Assembly: GCA_018714925.1 (NCBI GenBank)
Contig: DVMP01000096.1
Span: 1 to 37,587, forward strand
DNA from: Candidatus Allocopromorpha excrementigallinarum
Lineage (GTDB): Bacteria > Bacillota > Clostridia > Peptostreptococcales > Anaerovoracaceae
Reading direction: 5' to 3'
Length of the DNA: 37,587 nt
Part shown: positions 22,202-30,703 of the stretch, one piece after another
How positions within the stretch are numbered: position 1 is the first letter of the stretch
How the letters are laid out: each line of letters starts with the position of its first letter
The notes under the pieces: model-generated
Told to the model about the DNA's origin: nothing
Database searches by the model: none
Seen by the model: the letters and a program-made list of their open reading frames with translations, nothing else
Position numbers and translations under genes: made by a program

Positions 22202-22975
22202 TTATTTACATCCGAAGCATCTTCCGCATATGTCAGGGGAAGGTATGTACTGATCTATGGTTTTACAGTGAGCCTGGCATTTTTTTCTGTTTATGCCTCT
22301 TTGGGATACAGCTCCCGCGGGACAGACTGATATCATTTCCTCTCCGCAGGACACTCCGGAAAAGCCCTCCCATCGGCACTGTCTCATTATTTCATCATAT
22401 ATGTCCTCAAGCTGCTTTGAGGAAAGTGGCGGATATTCATCAGCGTATTTTCCGTCTGTTATTATGGAGCCGAATCTTCCGGCAAAGCCCTTTTCGGTAA
22501 TAAGGCAGCCTCCCGGGCCAAAGGGGCCCATGCCGGCGGCAAAGGCGGCCATCTTGTGAGACCATTCCTCGTGACATGTATCCTCATTCCAGTCTGTGGG
22601 AGTATTGGTACAGGAAGAAAGCCTTCCCACAGTATCGAGAGTTTCCCTTATTACTCCGTTTATTCTCATGGAAAGCCACATGGACTCTGTGAAGGCTCTT
22701 ATCCATTTGTCAGAGGCGGGGCCCGCCTTTATAACCTCGCGGCCGTAGGGGACAAAGTGGACGACTACAGTGCTTCCCGGCCTGTAGATTCCCTTGGGAT
22801 GATCGCTGAGGCCGCGGGTGAAAAACATGTCAAAGAGAGGGTTTTTAGTGTCGGCGTAGCCTATGACAGGGTCGCCGAAGGCTGTGACGACGTCGTCCCT
22901 CCTTTCAAATTCGGTTACCGCCCTTTTAACGTTTTCAGCTATGGCGGATTTAATATCAACTCCAAAGCCGTTCAT
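22202..22975 (-). CDS. QueG-like 4Fe-4S protein (short epoxyqueuosine reductase relative)
   Basis: A 257-residue iron-sulfur protein of the COG1600-type family that includes epoxyqueuosine reductase. The central region AAFAAGMGPFGPGGCLITEKGFAGR is shared with that family (the G-x-G-x-x-G nucleotide-like loop and the GRFGSI segment). At the C-terminus cysteines occur as SCGEEMISVCPAGAV, KKCQAHC and ICGRCFGCK, enough for at least one 4Fe-4S cluster, but the arrangement differs from the two regular ferredoxin repeats of QueG, and the protein is about 100 residues shorter. True QueG activity is therefore doubtful. It is third in a minus-strand run behind the antiporter, with AGGAGG before its ATG. 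Confidence 0.7.
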   Translation of the reverse strand: MNGFGVDIKSAIAENVKRAVTEFERRDDVVTAFGDPVIGYADTKNPLFDMFFTRGLSDHPKGIYRPGSTVVVHFVPYGREVIKAGPASDKWIRAFTESMWLSMRINGVIRETLDTVGRLSSCTNTPTDWNEDTCHEEWSHKMAAFAAGMGPFGPGGCLITEKGFAGRFGSIITDGKYADEYPPLSSKQLEDIYDEIMRQCRWEGFSGVSCGEEMISVCPAGAVSQRGINRKKCQAHCKTIDQYIPSPDICGRCFGCK

Positions 22976-23002
22976 AATGTTCTCCTCCTTCTTACTTACC
23001 TT

Positions 23003-24307
23003 TTATTTCCTATGAGACTCCGATACCTTTGGAGCTTTGTCCTTCTGAGGTCTGAAGAAAATAAACAGAAGAGCGCATACACACATGAGTATCGGGTAGT
23101 AAAGATACGGCATCATCGCCAGAGGCGATATGCCTACAAGGGCAGCCGCTGTGAGAAGCTGCGCTCCGTAAGGTATGAGGCCCTGTCCCACTGAGGCGAA
23201 TATGTCCAGAAGGGACGCGACCCTCTTGGACTCGACGCCGAATTCATCTCCTATATTTTTCGCCATGGAGCCTGACATTACTATGGCCACCGTATTGTTG
23301 GCAGTACACAGGTCCACGAGAAATACCAGGAGGGCGATCCCCACCTCGGCGCCTCTGCGTCCCCTTATGGATTTTTTGATACCGTCTATTATAAGCTCTA
23401 TGCCTCCGTTTTCCCTGATAAGTGAAACGATACACGCCACTATTATGGATATTATGGATATTTCAAAGAGTCCGGTCATTCCTTCGCCTATAACGGAGAA
23501 GGACTCCAGAAAGGTAAAGGAGCCGTTGGCGACGCCTATTATCACGGAAAGAATTATACCGGCGAATAAAACTGCAAAAACGTTAAAGCCTATGAGGGCC
23601 CCTACCAGAACCACTATGTAGGGAATTACCTCCACAATGTTATAGTCGTATGAGGAGTCGCCTTCATAGGAAAGGCCCAGGGTTGCAAAGTAGAATATTA
23701 TTATGGTAACTATGGCGGCGGGCAGAACGATAAAAAAGTTCTGCTTAAACTTGTCTTTCATTTCGCAGCCCTGAGTTCTTACGGCGGCTATGGTGGTGTC
23801 GGATATCATGGAAAGGTTATCGCCGAACATGGCTCCGCACACAGTAGCTCCCGCGCAGACCGCCACAGGAAATCCCGTCTGCTGGGCCACTCCCAGAGCG
23901 ATGGGAGCAAGGGCTGTTATGGTGCCCATGGAGGTTCCCATGGAGAGAGATATAAAGCAGCCTATTACAAAGATGCCTACCACCATGAGATTGGCCGGTA
24001 TAATGGAAAGGCCGAAATTAACGGTGCTCTCCACTCCTCCGGCGGCTGTTACAACTCCCGAGAAGGCGCCGGCAACAAGGAATATCAGAACCATGGTTAT
24101 AATATTCACATCTCCGGCTCCTCCGGCGACTATCTTAAGCTTTTCGTCAAAGGAAAGCTTCCTGTTCTGAAGAAATGCCACAAATAAAGCTATGAGAAAA
24201 GCCACATAGGCGGGCATACTGTAGAAATCTCTGCTTATTATACCGGCTCCCGCAAAAATAACCACAAACACGAAAAAGGGAAGCAGAGCCCATATACGAT
24301 GCTTCAT
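23003..24307 (-). CDS. Na+/H+ antiporter, NhaC-family
   Basis: A 434-residue membrane protein with about 11 hydrophobic helices. Conserved ion-transporter family stretches include SLSMGTSMGTITALAPIALG, GAMFGDNLSMISDTTIAAVR (the GDN-SD-TT signature shared by NhaC and the malate/lactate and arginine antiporters of that superfamily) and LVDLCTANNTVAIVMSGSMAK. The exchange is likely sodium for protons, but some relatives exchange organic acids, and the neighbouring 2-hydroxyacid dehydrogenase makes such a substrate possible. AGGAGG lies eight bases before the ATG. The gene starts 28 bases after the dehydrogenase stop, consistent with one operon. Confidence 0.87.
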   Translation of the reverse strand: MKHRIWALLPFFVFVVIFAGAGIISRDFYSMPAYVAFLIALFVAFLQNRKLSFDEKLKIVAGGAGDVNIITMVLIFLVAGAFSGVVTAAGGVESTVNFGLSIIPANLMVVGIFVIGCFISLSMGTSMGTITALAPIALGVAQQTGFPVAVCAGATVCGAMFGDNLSMISDTTIAAVRTQGCEMKDKFKQNFFIVLPAAIVTIIIFYFATLGLSYEGDSSYDYNIVEVIPYIVVLVGALIGFNVFAVLFAGIILSVIIGVANGSFTFLESFSVIGEGMTGLFEISIISIIVACIVSLIRENGGIELIIDGIKKSIRGRRGAEVGIALLVFLVDLCTANNTVAIVMSGSMAKNIGDEFGVESKRVASLLDIFASVGQGLIPYGAQLLTAAALVGISPLAMMPYLYYPILMCVCALLFIFFRPQKDKAPKVSESHRK

Positions 24308-24335
24308 ATTAATGTTCCTCCTGAAATGATGAAAA

Positions 24336-25256
24336 CTAGAAAAGATCCACTCTGTTGAGAACTCCTCCGTCGAGCCAGCTCTGGAGATTTTCCGCCAGTA
24401 TGTCTATTATAGCCTGGCGCATTTCCCTGGGAGCCCAGGCGAGATGGGGCGTTATTATACAGTTGTCAAGACCTATAAGAGGGCAGTCCTCTTCAGGCGG
24501 CTCCTTGGCAAGAACGTCAACGGCGGCCCCTCCTATGAAGCCGGCTTTAATGGCGTCCGCCAGGGCTCTTTCGTCCACAAGGCCTCCCCTTGCGGTATTT
24601 ATGAGTACGGCTCCCGGTTTCATATTCACGAGAAACTCCGTGTTTACCATATTTTTATTCTCCTCGGTGAGAGGACAGTGAAGGGAAACAAAGTCGGATT
24701 TCATGGCGCCTTCGGGATCCTGGCTGAAAATATTCACCTTCATGCCCAGAGCCCCGGCTATTTCGGCGACTCTCTTTCCTATGGCTCCATAGCCTATTAT
24801 TCCCAGTGACTTTCCCGCCAGAAGCACCACGGGCTTTTTCCAGTAGCAGAAGTATCTGCATTCCGACCATTCGCCCTGCTGCACCGACTGGTTGTGAAGC
24901 CCCACGTTGTTGGAAAGCTCCAGCATAAGAGCTATGGTATGCTGTGCCACGGCGTCTGTGGAATAGGCGGGAATATTGGTGACAGCTATGCCAAGATCCG
25001 CCGCGGCCGCCACGTCTATGTTGTTGTAGCCTGTGGCCGTAGATCCTATATATCTGAGACGGGGAGCGTTTTCCATAAGATTTCTTGTTATGGGACATTT
25101 GCTGGTCATGAGTATTTCGCTGTCTCCCAGTCTTGAAAAGGCCTTTTCCGGGGGAGTGGCGTCAAAGACGGTAAATCTGTCAGCCATTGCCTCCAGCTTT
25201 TTCCAGCTCAGATCCCCGGGATTAATTGTGTATCCGTCTAAAATTACAATATCCAT
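24336..25256 (-). CDS. D-2-hydroxyacid dehydrogenase (glycerate dehydrogenase-like)
   Basis: NAD(P)-dependent enzyme that interconverts a 2-ketoacid and a D-2-hydroxyacid; the closest functional type is HprA-like (hydroxypyruvate/glyoxylate). The N-terminal MDIVILDGYTINPGDLSW and CYWKKPVVLLAGKSLGIIG are typical, the Rossmann loop is GYGAIG, and the catalytic set is visible: Arg in NTARGGLVDE, Glu in AKEPPEEDCPL and His in TPHLAW. The stretch between GMKVNIF and SDFVSLHC is about 15 residues shorter than usual and lacks the acidic residue that selects NAD. The ATG at 25256 is chosen over an upstream in-frame TTG because GGAG is placed for it; that gives 306 residues. Confidence 0.87.
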   Translation of the reverse strand: MDIVILDGYTINPGDLSWKKLEAMADRFTVFDATPPEKAFSRLGDSEILMTSKCPITRNLMENAPRLRYIGSTATGYNNIDVAAAADLGIAVTNIPAYSTDAVAQHTIALMLELSNNVGLHNQSVQQGEWSECRYFCYWKKPVVLLAGKSLGIIGYGAIGKRVAEIAGALGMKVNIFSQDPEGAMKSDFVSLHCPLTEENKNMVNTEFLVNMKPGAVLINTARGGLVDERALADAIKAGFIGGAAVDVLAKEPPEEDCPLIGLDNCIITPHLAWAPREMRQAIIDILAENLQSWLDGGVLNRVDLF

Positions 25257-25311
25257 ATAGTACTCCAAATCCTCTGTTTTCAGTATAACGCTATTGCTCA
25301 GCTATAATATT

Positions 25312-25355
25312 TTACATCATATTACATGGAAAGTCCAGATTACATATGATATAAT
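25312..25355. promoter_or_regulatory. Divergent promoter region with repeated TTACAT elements
   Basis: The gap holds TTACAT at 25312, 25322 and 25340 and the reverse ATGTAA at 25373. On the plus strand an extended -10, TGATATAAT (25347-25355), pairs with TGGAAA (25327-25332) at 17 bases and should drive rdgB. On the minus strand TTTCCA (25332-25327) and TATTAT (25309-25304), also 17 bases apart, could drive the dehydrogenase gene, sharing the same -35 site. The minus promoter is less sure. Confidence 0.5.
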
Positions 25356-25421
25356 TAAAGACTGAAATCCGCATGTAATGGGGAATTGAGGGCCTTTGAA
25401 GGGAGAAAGGACGGTAATGCC

Positions 25422-26048
25422 ATGAAGGAGAAAAATCACGGCGGTGACGTAATAGTAGCCGCTACGAGAAACAGACATAAAATAGAGGAGATTCAGGCCA
25501 TAACAGAGGAGTTCGGAATGTCCATAATATCCAGAGACGAGGCGGGAGTTCCTCCCGTGGAGATTGTCGAGGACGGAGAGACCTTTGAAGAGAACTCATA
25601 CAAAAAGGCCTTTGAAATAATGAAAATATGCGGCCGAACCACCATAGCCGATGATTCGGGCCTTGAGGTGGACTGTCTGGACGGAGCGCCGGGAGTCTTT
25701 TCGGCCAGGTTCGCGGGAGCTGACGGCGACGACAGGGCCAACAACCAAAAGCTGAAGGAGCTCATTAAAGACGTTCCCTATGAAGAGAGAACAGGCAGGT
25801 TTGTATCTGTAATAACAATGGTTTTTCCCGACGGAGAAGTGATTTCATCAAGGGGCGAGGTGGAAGGCCGCCTTCTTCTCGAAGAGTCGGGAGAAAACGG
25901 ATTCGGATATGATCCTCTCTTTGTTCCCCTGGGATATGACGAATCCTTTGGGGTAATAGATTCTGAAGTAAAGAACAGAATAAGTCACAGAGCCAGGGCT
26001 CTTGAAGGACTGAGAGAAAAGCTCCGGCAAAGAGAGGAGAATCGTTAA
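25422..26048 (+). CDS. rdgB: dITP/XTP pyrophosphatase (RdgB/HAM1 family)
   Basis: Hydrolyses non-canonical purine triphosphates (dITP, XTP) to monophosphates, keeping them out of DNA and RNA. The signature stretches are VAATRNRHKIEEIQAI at the N-terminus, the catalytic ADDSGLEVDCLDGAPGVFSAR, GFGYDPLFVPLGYDESFG and SHRARAL near the end. The frame is open to a TTG at 25386, but the family start corresponds to the ATG at 25422 (MKEKNHGG), giving 208 residues; an AAAGGA stands upstream with a slightly long spacing. The next gene starts directly after the stop, so rdgB and the YihY-like gene are in one transcript. Confidence 0.94.
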   Translation: MKEKNHGGDVIVAATRNRHKIEEIQAITEEFGMSIISRDEAGVPPVEIVEDGETFEENSYKKAFEIMKICGRTTIADDSGLEVDCLDGAPGVFSARFAGADGDDRANNQKLKELIKDVPYEERTGRFVSVITMVFPDGEVISSRGEVEGRLLLEESGENGFGYDPLFVPLGYDESFGVIDSEVKNRISHRARALEGLREKLRQREENR

Positions 26049-26933
26049 ATGTCGAAGGTAAGAGCCAGAATAGCCAAAATGCTCATATTGGGATTTAAGC
26101 AGATGCAGGATCCCTATTATCAGGGGTTCGCGGCGCAGATATCATTTTATCTGATCCTTTCGATAGTTCCCATATTTCTGCTGATAACACAGCTTCTGGG
26201 ATTTTTCGGCATATCCGTTGAGACGGCTCTTTCTCTCATTGAGGAATATACAGGGAAAAAAATGTCCTCAATGCTGGAGGAGCTGTTCAGATTCTCATCG
26301 GTGGGTCTGGGAAACGTGATTTTCGCGGGAATAGCTCTCTGGGCGGGATCCCGGGCATCCTTCGCCATTATGAGAATAACCAACTATACCATGACGGAAG
26401 GACAGAGCACAGGCAGAAATTACTTTATAGAGAGAATAAGAGCCATAAAGACCATGATAATCACGGTGCTGACAATATCCTTTTCTCTTATAATACTCGC
26501 GTACGGAAGGCCCATTCTGGAAATGCTCATAGGAATACTGGGCATAGAGAACGGAGAGGTTTATGTGGACAGCATATGGATGTGGCTCAGATGGGTGCTG
26601 GGCTTCGCTCTCTACTTTCTCATGATAAGCTATAACTACTATATACTGCCTACTGAGAGGGTCAGGTTTCGAAAGGTGCTGCCGGGGAGCATTTTCGCGG
26701 CGGCCGGGATGCTGATAGTAACCTTTATATATTCCAGGTACACAGGCTCTCTGGCGGGCTACGACCTTATATACGGGGCCCTGTCCTCTGTAGTGGGAAT
26801 AATGTTCTGGTTTTATTTTATAGCCTGGGTCATGTGTCTGGGCGTTTTGTGCAACAAGGTATGGGATGAGACAGGAGAAGGCTCTGACAGGAGGAATTAC
26901 GTAAAATACCCGGGAGGCGGCAAAAGCCGGTGA
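26049..26933 (+). CDS. YihY/BrkB-family membrane protein
   Basis: A 294-residue integral membrane protein of the YihY (formerly tRNA-processing ribonuclease BN) family; the old nuclease label is wrong for this family and its role is unclear. The family hallmark near the N-terminus is visible: YYQGFAAQISFYLILSIVPIF and the following long amphipathic segment, then a WAGSRASFAIMRITN segment and YNYYILPTERVRFRKVLPG. About six transmembrane helices are predicted by eye. The ATG abuts the rdgB stop with no gap; the AGAGGAGA ribosome site lies within the end of rdgB. A 55-base gap then leads to feoAB. Confidence 0.88.
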   Translation: MSKVRARIAKMLILGFKQMQDPYYQGFAAQISFYLILSIVPIFLLITQLLGFFGISVETALSLIEEYTGKKMSSMLEELFRFSSVGLGNVIFAGIALWAGSRASFAIMRITNYTMTEGQSTGRNYFIERIRAIKTMIITVLTISFSLIILAYGRPILEMLIGILGIENGEVYVDSIWMWLRWVLGFALYFLMISYNYYILPTERVRFRKVLPGSIFAAAGMLIVTFIYSRYTGSLAGYDLIYGALSSVVGIMFWFYFIAWVMCLGVLCNKVWDETGEGSDRRNYVKYPGGGKSR

Positions 26934-26988
26934 CCCGGTAAGGATTTAGGCTGCGGGACGGTTTGAAGGAAAGGAAATAATACGGACC

Positions 26989-29361
26989 ATGACATCTGAA
27001 CAAATGACGCTGAAAGATCTTGAAATAGGGAAAACAGCCACAGTGGTTTCCGTAGGAGGAGAGGGCGCCCTAAGGCAGCACTTCCTCGATATGGGACTTA
27101 TACCGGAGGCTGAGATAACGCTTGTAAAATACGCTCCCATGGGAGACCCCGCCGAGTACAGGATCCACGGCTACGAGCTTACTTTGAGGCTTGACGACGC
27201 GGAGAAGATACAGATAAGCCGGCCAAGGGACGCGGCCGCTTCTCCTCCGGCTAAAGGGTCAGGCAAGTCAGGAAAAAAATCCATAGAGCATCCCGGCCTG
27301 GGAGAGGGCGGAAAATATCACGTAAAGGCTGATGAAAATCCTCTTCCACAGGGGGAAATTCTCACCTTTGCCCTGGCGGGAAATCAGAACTGCGGAAAGA
27401 CGACGCTTTTTAACCAGCTGACAGGAGCCAGCCAGCACGTAGGCAATTTCCCCGGCGTTACCGTGGACAGAAAGGACGGAGTAATAAAGGGGCACGGCGA
27501 CACTCTTGTTACAGACCTTCCGGGTATCTATTCCATGTCTCCCTACAGCAGCGAGGAGCTGGTAACAAGAAGCTTTCTTCTCGATGACAAGCCAAAGGGC
27601 ATAATAAACATAGTGGACGCTACCAATATCGAGAGAAACCTCTACCTTACAATGCAGCTTCTGGAGCTGGACGTTCCCATGGTTTTGGCGCTTAATATGA
27701 TGGACGAGCTTACGGGAGGAGGCGGCTCCGTAAGGGTCAATGAAATGGAGGAGATGCTGGGCATTCCCGTAGTACCCGTTTCGGCGGCGAAAAACGAGGG
27801 TATTGGAGAGCTGGTAGATCACGCCGTACATGTGGCCAGATACCAGGAGCGGCCGGGAAGAACGGATTTCTGCGGTCCGGACGATAAAGGAGGAGCCGTC
27901 CACAGATGTCTCCACGGAATAATGCATCTTATAGAGGATCATGCCGCTGAAGCGGGGATTCCGGTAAGATTCGCGGCTTCAAAGCTGGCGGAGGGAGACA
28001 GGATAATACTTAAAAAGCTCGGCCTCAGCAAAAATGAAGAGGAAATGCTGGAGCATATAATCCTTCAGATGGAGGAGGAAAGAGGCCTGGACCGGGCGGC
28101 GGCCATAGCCGACATGAGATTCAGCTTTATAGAAAAGGTCTGTCAGAGGACTGTTGTAAAGCCCGGGGAGAGCAGAGAGCACGCCAGAAGCAGAAGGCTT
28201 GACCGGGTGCTTACGGGAAAGTACACTGCCATACCGTCCTTTGTAGCCATAATGGCGGTGGTTTTCTGGCTTACCTTCAGTGTTCTCGGAGCATGGCTGT
28301 CGGGGCTTCTGGAAACGTTCATCGGATGGCTTACCGATATTACGGCGGCGGGTCTTGATCTGGCGGGAGTAAACGATACCATACGCTCTCTTGTAATAGA
28401 CGGTATTTTCAACGGGGTGGGAAGCGTTCTCAGCTTTGTTCCCACCATTGTCACGCTGTTTTTCTTCCTTTCTCTTCTTGAGGACAGCGGATACATGGCG
28501 AGAGTGGCCTTTGTCATGGATAAGCTGCTGAGGAAAATGGGGCTGTCCGGAAGAAGCATAGTGCCCATGCTCATAGGCTTCGGCTGTACTGTGCCCGGGG
28601 TCATGGCCAGCAGGACCCTGCCTTCGGAAAGAGACAGAAAGATGACCATACTTTTGACTCCTTTTATGAGCTGCTCGGCCAAGCTGCCCATATACGCCTT
28701 TTTTACGGCGGCCTTTTTTACGGAAAACGGGGCTGTGGTCATGATAGGCCTTTATTTTACGGGAATACTGGTGGGAATACTTATGGCACTCCTTATGAAG
28801 GGAACCCTCTTTAGGGGAGAGCCTGTGCCCTTTGTCATGGAGCTTCCCAATTACCGGCTGCCGGGGGCCAAAAACGTGGCTCAGCTTCTCTGGGAAAAGG
28901 CGAAGGACTTCCTTCAGAGGGCTTTTACGGTAATATTCGTGGCAACTATAATTATATGGTTCCTTCAGACCTTTGATCTGCATATGAATGTGGTTGACAA
29001 TCCTGAGAACAGTCTTCTGGCCTCCCTGTCGGGAATAATAGCGCCGCTGTTTCAGCCTCTGGGCTTCGGCGACTGGAGGGTATCCACCGCCCTTATAACA
29101 GGCTTTATGGCCAAGGAAAGCGTAGTATCCACCTTATCGGTGCTTTTCGGTTCAACGTCGGCCCTTGTGGCGGCTGTAACACCTCTTGCCGCTCTGTCTC
29201 TGCTGGTGTTCTGCCTTCTTTACACTCCTTGTGTAGCGGCGGTGGCGTCCATCAGAAGAGAGCTGGGAGGAAAATGGGCCTTTGGAGTGGTTGTCTGTCA
29301 GTGCGCCATAGCGTGGCTGGCGGCACTTATAGTTCGTATCATAGGGCTGATAATCCTTTAA
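26989..29361 (+). CDS. feoB: Fused FeoA-FeoB ferrous iron transporter
   Basis: Imports Fe(II) under anaerobic conditions. Residues 1-80 form an SH3-like FeoA domain (TLKDLEIGKTATVVSVGGEG, LDMGLIPEAEI). After a polar linker of about 45 residues, the FeoB G domain begins: G1 GNQNCGKTT near residue 131, G3 DLPGIYS near 174 and G4 NMMD near 236. A helical spacer leads to the membrane part from about residue 415, with the typical SGRSIVPMLIGFGCTVPGVM and FTPFMSC-like LTPFMSCSAKLPIYA gate regions. The 790 residues are complete. Separate feoA genes usually precede feoB, so the fusion is notable though known in some Clostridia and Bacteroidetes. A terminator follows. No clear Fur-type box lies in the 55 bases upstream. 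Confidence 0.96.
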   Translation: MTSEQMTLKDLEIGKTATVVSVGGEGALRQHFLDMGLIPEAEITLVKYAPMGDPAEYRIHGYELTLRLDDAEKIQISRPRDAAASPPAKGSGKSGKKSIEHPGLGEGGKYHVKADENPLPQGEILTFALAGNQNCGKTTLFNQLTGASQHVGNFPGVTVDRKDGVIKGHGDTLVTDLPGIYSMSPYSSEELVTRSFLLDDKPKGIINIVDATNIERNLYLTMQLLELDVPMVLALNMMDELTGGGGSVRVNEMEEMLGIPVVPVSAAKNEGIGELVDHAVHVARYQERPGRTDFCGPDDKGGAVHRCLHGIMHLIEDHAAEAGIPVRFAASKLAEGDRIILKKLGLSKNEEEMLEHIILQMEEERGLDRAAAIADMRFSFIEKVCQRTVVKPGESREHARSRRLDRVLTGKYTAIPSFVAIMAVVFWLTFSVLGAWLSGLLETFIGWLTDITAAGLDLAGVNDTIRSLVIDGIFNGVGSVLSFVPTIVTLFFFLSLLEDSGYMARVAFVMDKLLRKMGLSGRSIVPMLIGFGCTVPGVMASRTLPSERDRKMTILLTPFMSCSAKLPIYAFFTAAFFTENGAVVMIGLYFTGILVGILMALLMKGTLFRGEPVPFVMELPNYRLPGAKNVAQLLWEKAKDFLQRAFTVIFVATIIIWFLQTFDLHMNVVDNPENSLLASLSGIIAPLFQPLGFGDWRVSTALITGFMAKESVVSTLSVLFGSTSALVAAVTPLAALSLLVFCLLYTPCVAAVASIRRELGGKWAFGVVVCQCAIAWLAALIVRIIGLIIL

Positions 29362-29391
29362 AGCTGATTTACAGCGGATTATCGGCAAATT

Positions 29392-29422
29392 AAAAGCTGT
29401 CCTTTTTACGGGACAGCTTTTT
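29392..29422. terminator. Bidirectional terminator between feoAB and serA
   Basis: Perfect 11-bp stem AAAAGCTGTCC (29392-29402) / GGACAGCTTTT (29411-29421), flanked by A residues on one side and T on the other, between converging genes. Confidence 0.88.
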
Positions 29423-29436
29423 CAAAGCCTTATGGC

Positions 29437-30576
29437 TTATTTAATTATTCTGACTCTCAGTATGTCGTCTCCTATAATGCCTATTGAAGCGGCGTCATCT
29501 GTATCATCGCCTATGTCAGCCAGAGTATAGGTGTAATCGCCCTTTGTTTTGCTTATCATATCGCCCTTTGCTATTGAAGCCACAGCCTCCGAGATGCTGC
29601 TTCCCGCCTTTGCTATAATGGAAACACGCGCTCCCTTTCTCGGACCCAGACTGCAGGCCGGCATATTGACGGAGTTGGTTATGTTGCCGTTTTCCAGGTA
29701 ATCCATTATCTCGTCAGCTGCCATCGCGGCGCAGTTGTCCTCAGCCTCAGCGGAGGAAGCTCCCAGATGAGGAGTGTATATAACGCCGGGCTTTCCTATG
29801 ACCTTATCGTTAGGGAAGTCGGTAACGTAGTACCTGAGTTTGCCGTCTTCAAGAGCACTGAGCATATCATCGTCCTTTACCAGCTTGTCTCTGGCAAAGT
29901 TGAGAAGCACGGCGCCATCCTTCATCTGAGCGAAGGCGTCGGCGTTAACCATTTCCCTTGTGTCGTCTGTTACGGGAACATGTATGGAGATATAGTCGCA
30001 TTTAGGATAGAGATCCTTGAGAGCGTCTACTATGGTTATGGTGTTTGAAAGGGAGAGAGCGGCCTTTACCGAAAGGAATGGATCGTATCCTATAACATCC
30101 ATACCGAGACCCTCCGCCGCGTTGGCCACCATTGCGCCTATGGCTCCGAGACCGATGACTCCGAGGGTTTTTCCCTGTATTTCCGTTCCGGCGAACTGGC
30201 CCTTGCCCTTTTCCACAGCCTTGCCTACACCCTGGGTTCCCACAAGAGAGGAAGCCCATTTAAGGCCTGCGGGAATGTTTCTCGCGGCCATGAGCATACC
30301 TGCCAGGCACAGCTCCTTTACGGCGTTGGCGTTGGCGCCGGGAGCGTTGAATACGACGATGCCCTTTTCGGCGCATTTATCCAGAGGAATATTGTTTACT
30401 CCGGCTCCGGCTCTTCCTACGGCCAGAAGACTCTCGGGAAGCTCCATTTCGTGCATATCATAGCTTCTGAGAATAATGGCGTTGGCTTCGCTGATATCTT
30501 CAGTCAGCGTGTAGTCATCGGTGAGACGGGCGAGGCCTACCGGTGATATTTTGTTTAAAGTTCCTATTTTATACAT
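29437..30576 (-). CDS. serA: D-3-phosphoglycerate dehydrogenase
   Basis: Oxidises 3-phosphoglycerate to 3-phosphohydroxypyruvate with NAD, the first step of serine synthesis. The 379 residues show VGRAGAGVNNIPLDKC, the Rossmann loop GVIGLGAIGAMVANAA with the acidic GYDPF afterwards, HVPVTDDTREMVN, LLNFARDKLVKDDD (active Arg) and YTPHLGASSAEAEDN (active His). The short clostridial type: a C-terminal ACT-like segment of about 65 residues (ARVSIIAKAGSSISEAVASI onward) and no long intervening domain. The DFPNDK segment where many homologues have an active-site Glu is typical of this subgroup. Promoter TTTACC-17-TATAAT lies upstream on the minus strand, with an 87-base leader. serC is divergent 0.9 kb away. 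Confidence 0.94.
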   Translation of the reverse strand: MYKIGTLNKISPVGLARLTDDYTLTEDISEANAIILRSYDMHEMELPESLLAVGRAGAGVNNIPLDKCAEKGIVVFNAPGANANAVKELCLAGMLMAARNIPAGLKWASSLVGTQGVGKAVEKGKGQFAGTEIQGKTLGVIGLGAIGAMVANAAEGLGMDVIGYDPFLSVKAALSLSNTITIVDALKDLYPKCDYISIHVPVTDDTREMVNADAFAQMKDGAVLLNFARDKLVKDDDMLSALEDGKLRYYVTDFPNDKVIGKPGVIYTPHLGASSAEAEDNCAAMAADEIMDYLENGNITNSVNMPACSLGPRKGARVSIIAKAGSSISEAVASIAKGDMISKTKGDYTYTLADIGDDTDDAASIGIIGDDILRVRIIK

Positions 30577-30669
30577 TTCTTCACCTCTCGCTGCGTATTA
30601 TGAGACCCGTGTCCGCCCGTCCGCCGGCAGGCTGCTTCAGGTCGTATAAAAGATTTAATTTTAAAAATT

Positions 30670-30698
30670 ATTATACCATTTTACGTTAAAGAGGTAAA
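30670..30698 (-). promoter_or_regulatory. Promoter of serA
   Basis: On the minus strand TTTACC (30698-30693) and TATAAT (30675-30670) are 17 bases apart. The leader to the serA ATG is about 87 bases, GC-rich near 30610-30640, and could fold, but I see no known riboswitch in it. Confidence 0.65.
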
Positions 30699-30703
30699 GT
30701 AAA

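Noticed and set aside
26934..26988. Fur or metal riboswitch before feoAB
   Set aside because: The 55-base gap holds only a ribosome site and no palindrome or aptamer-like pattern.
27979..28983. Minus-strand open frame of 334 codons
   Set aside because: Antisense to feoAB; the product is rich in Lys, His, Ser and Arg without domain order, as expected of a shadow frame.
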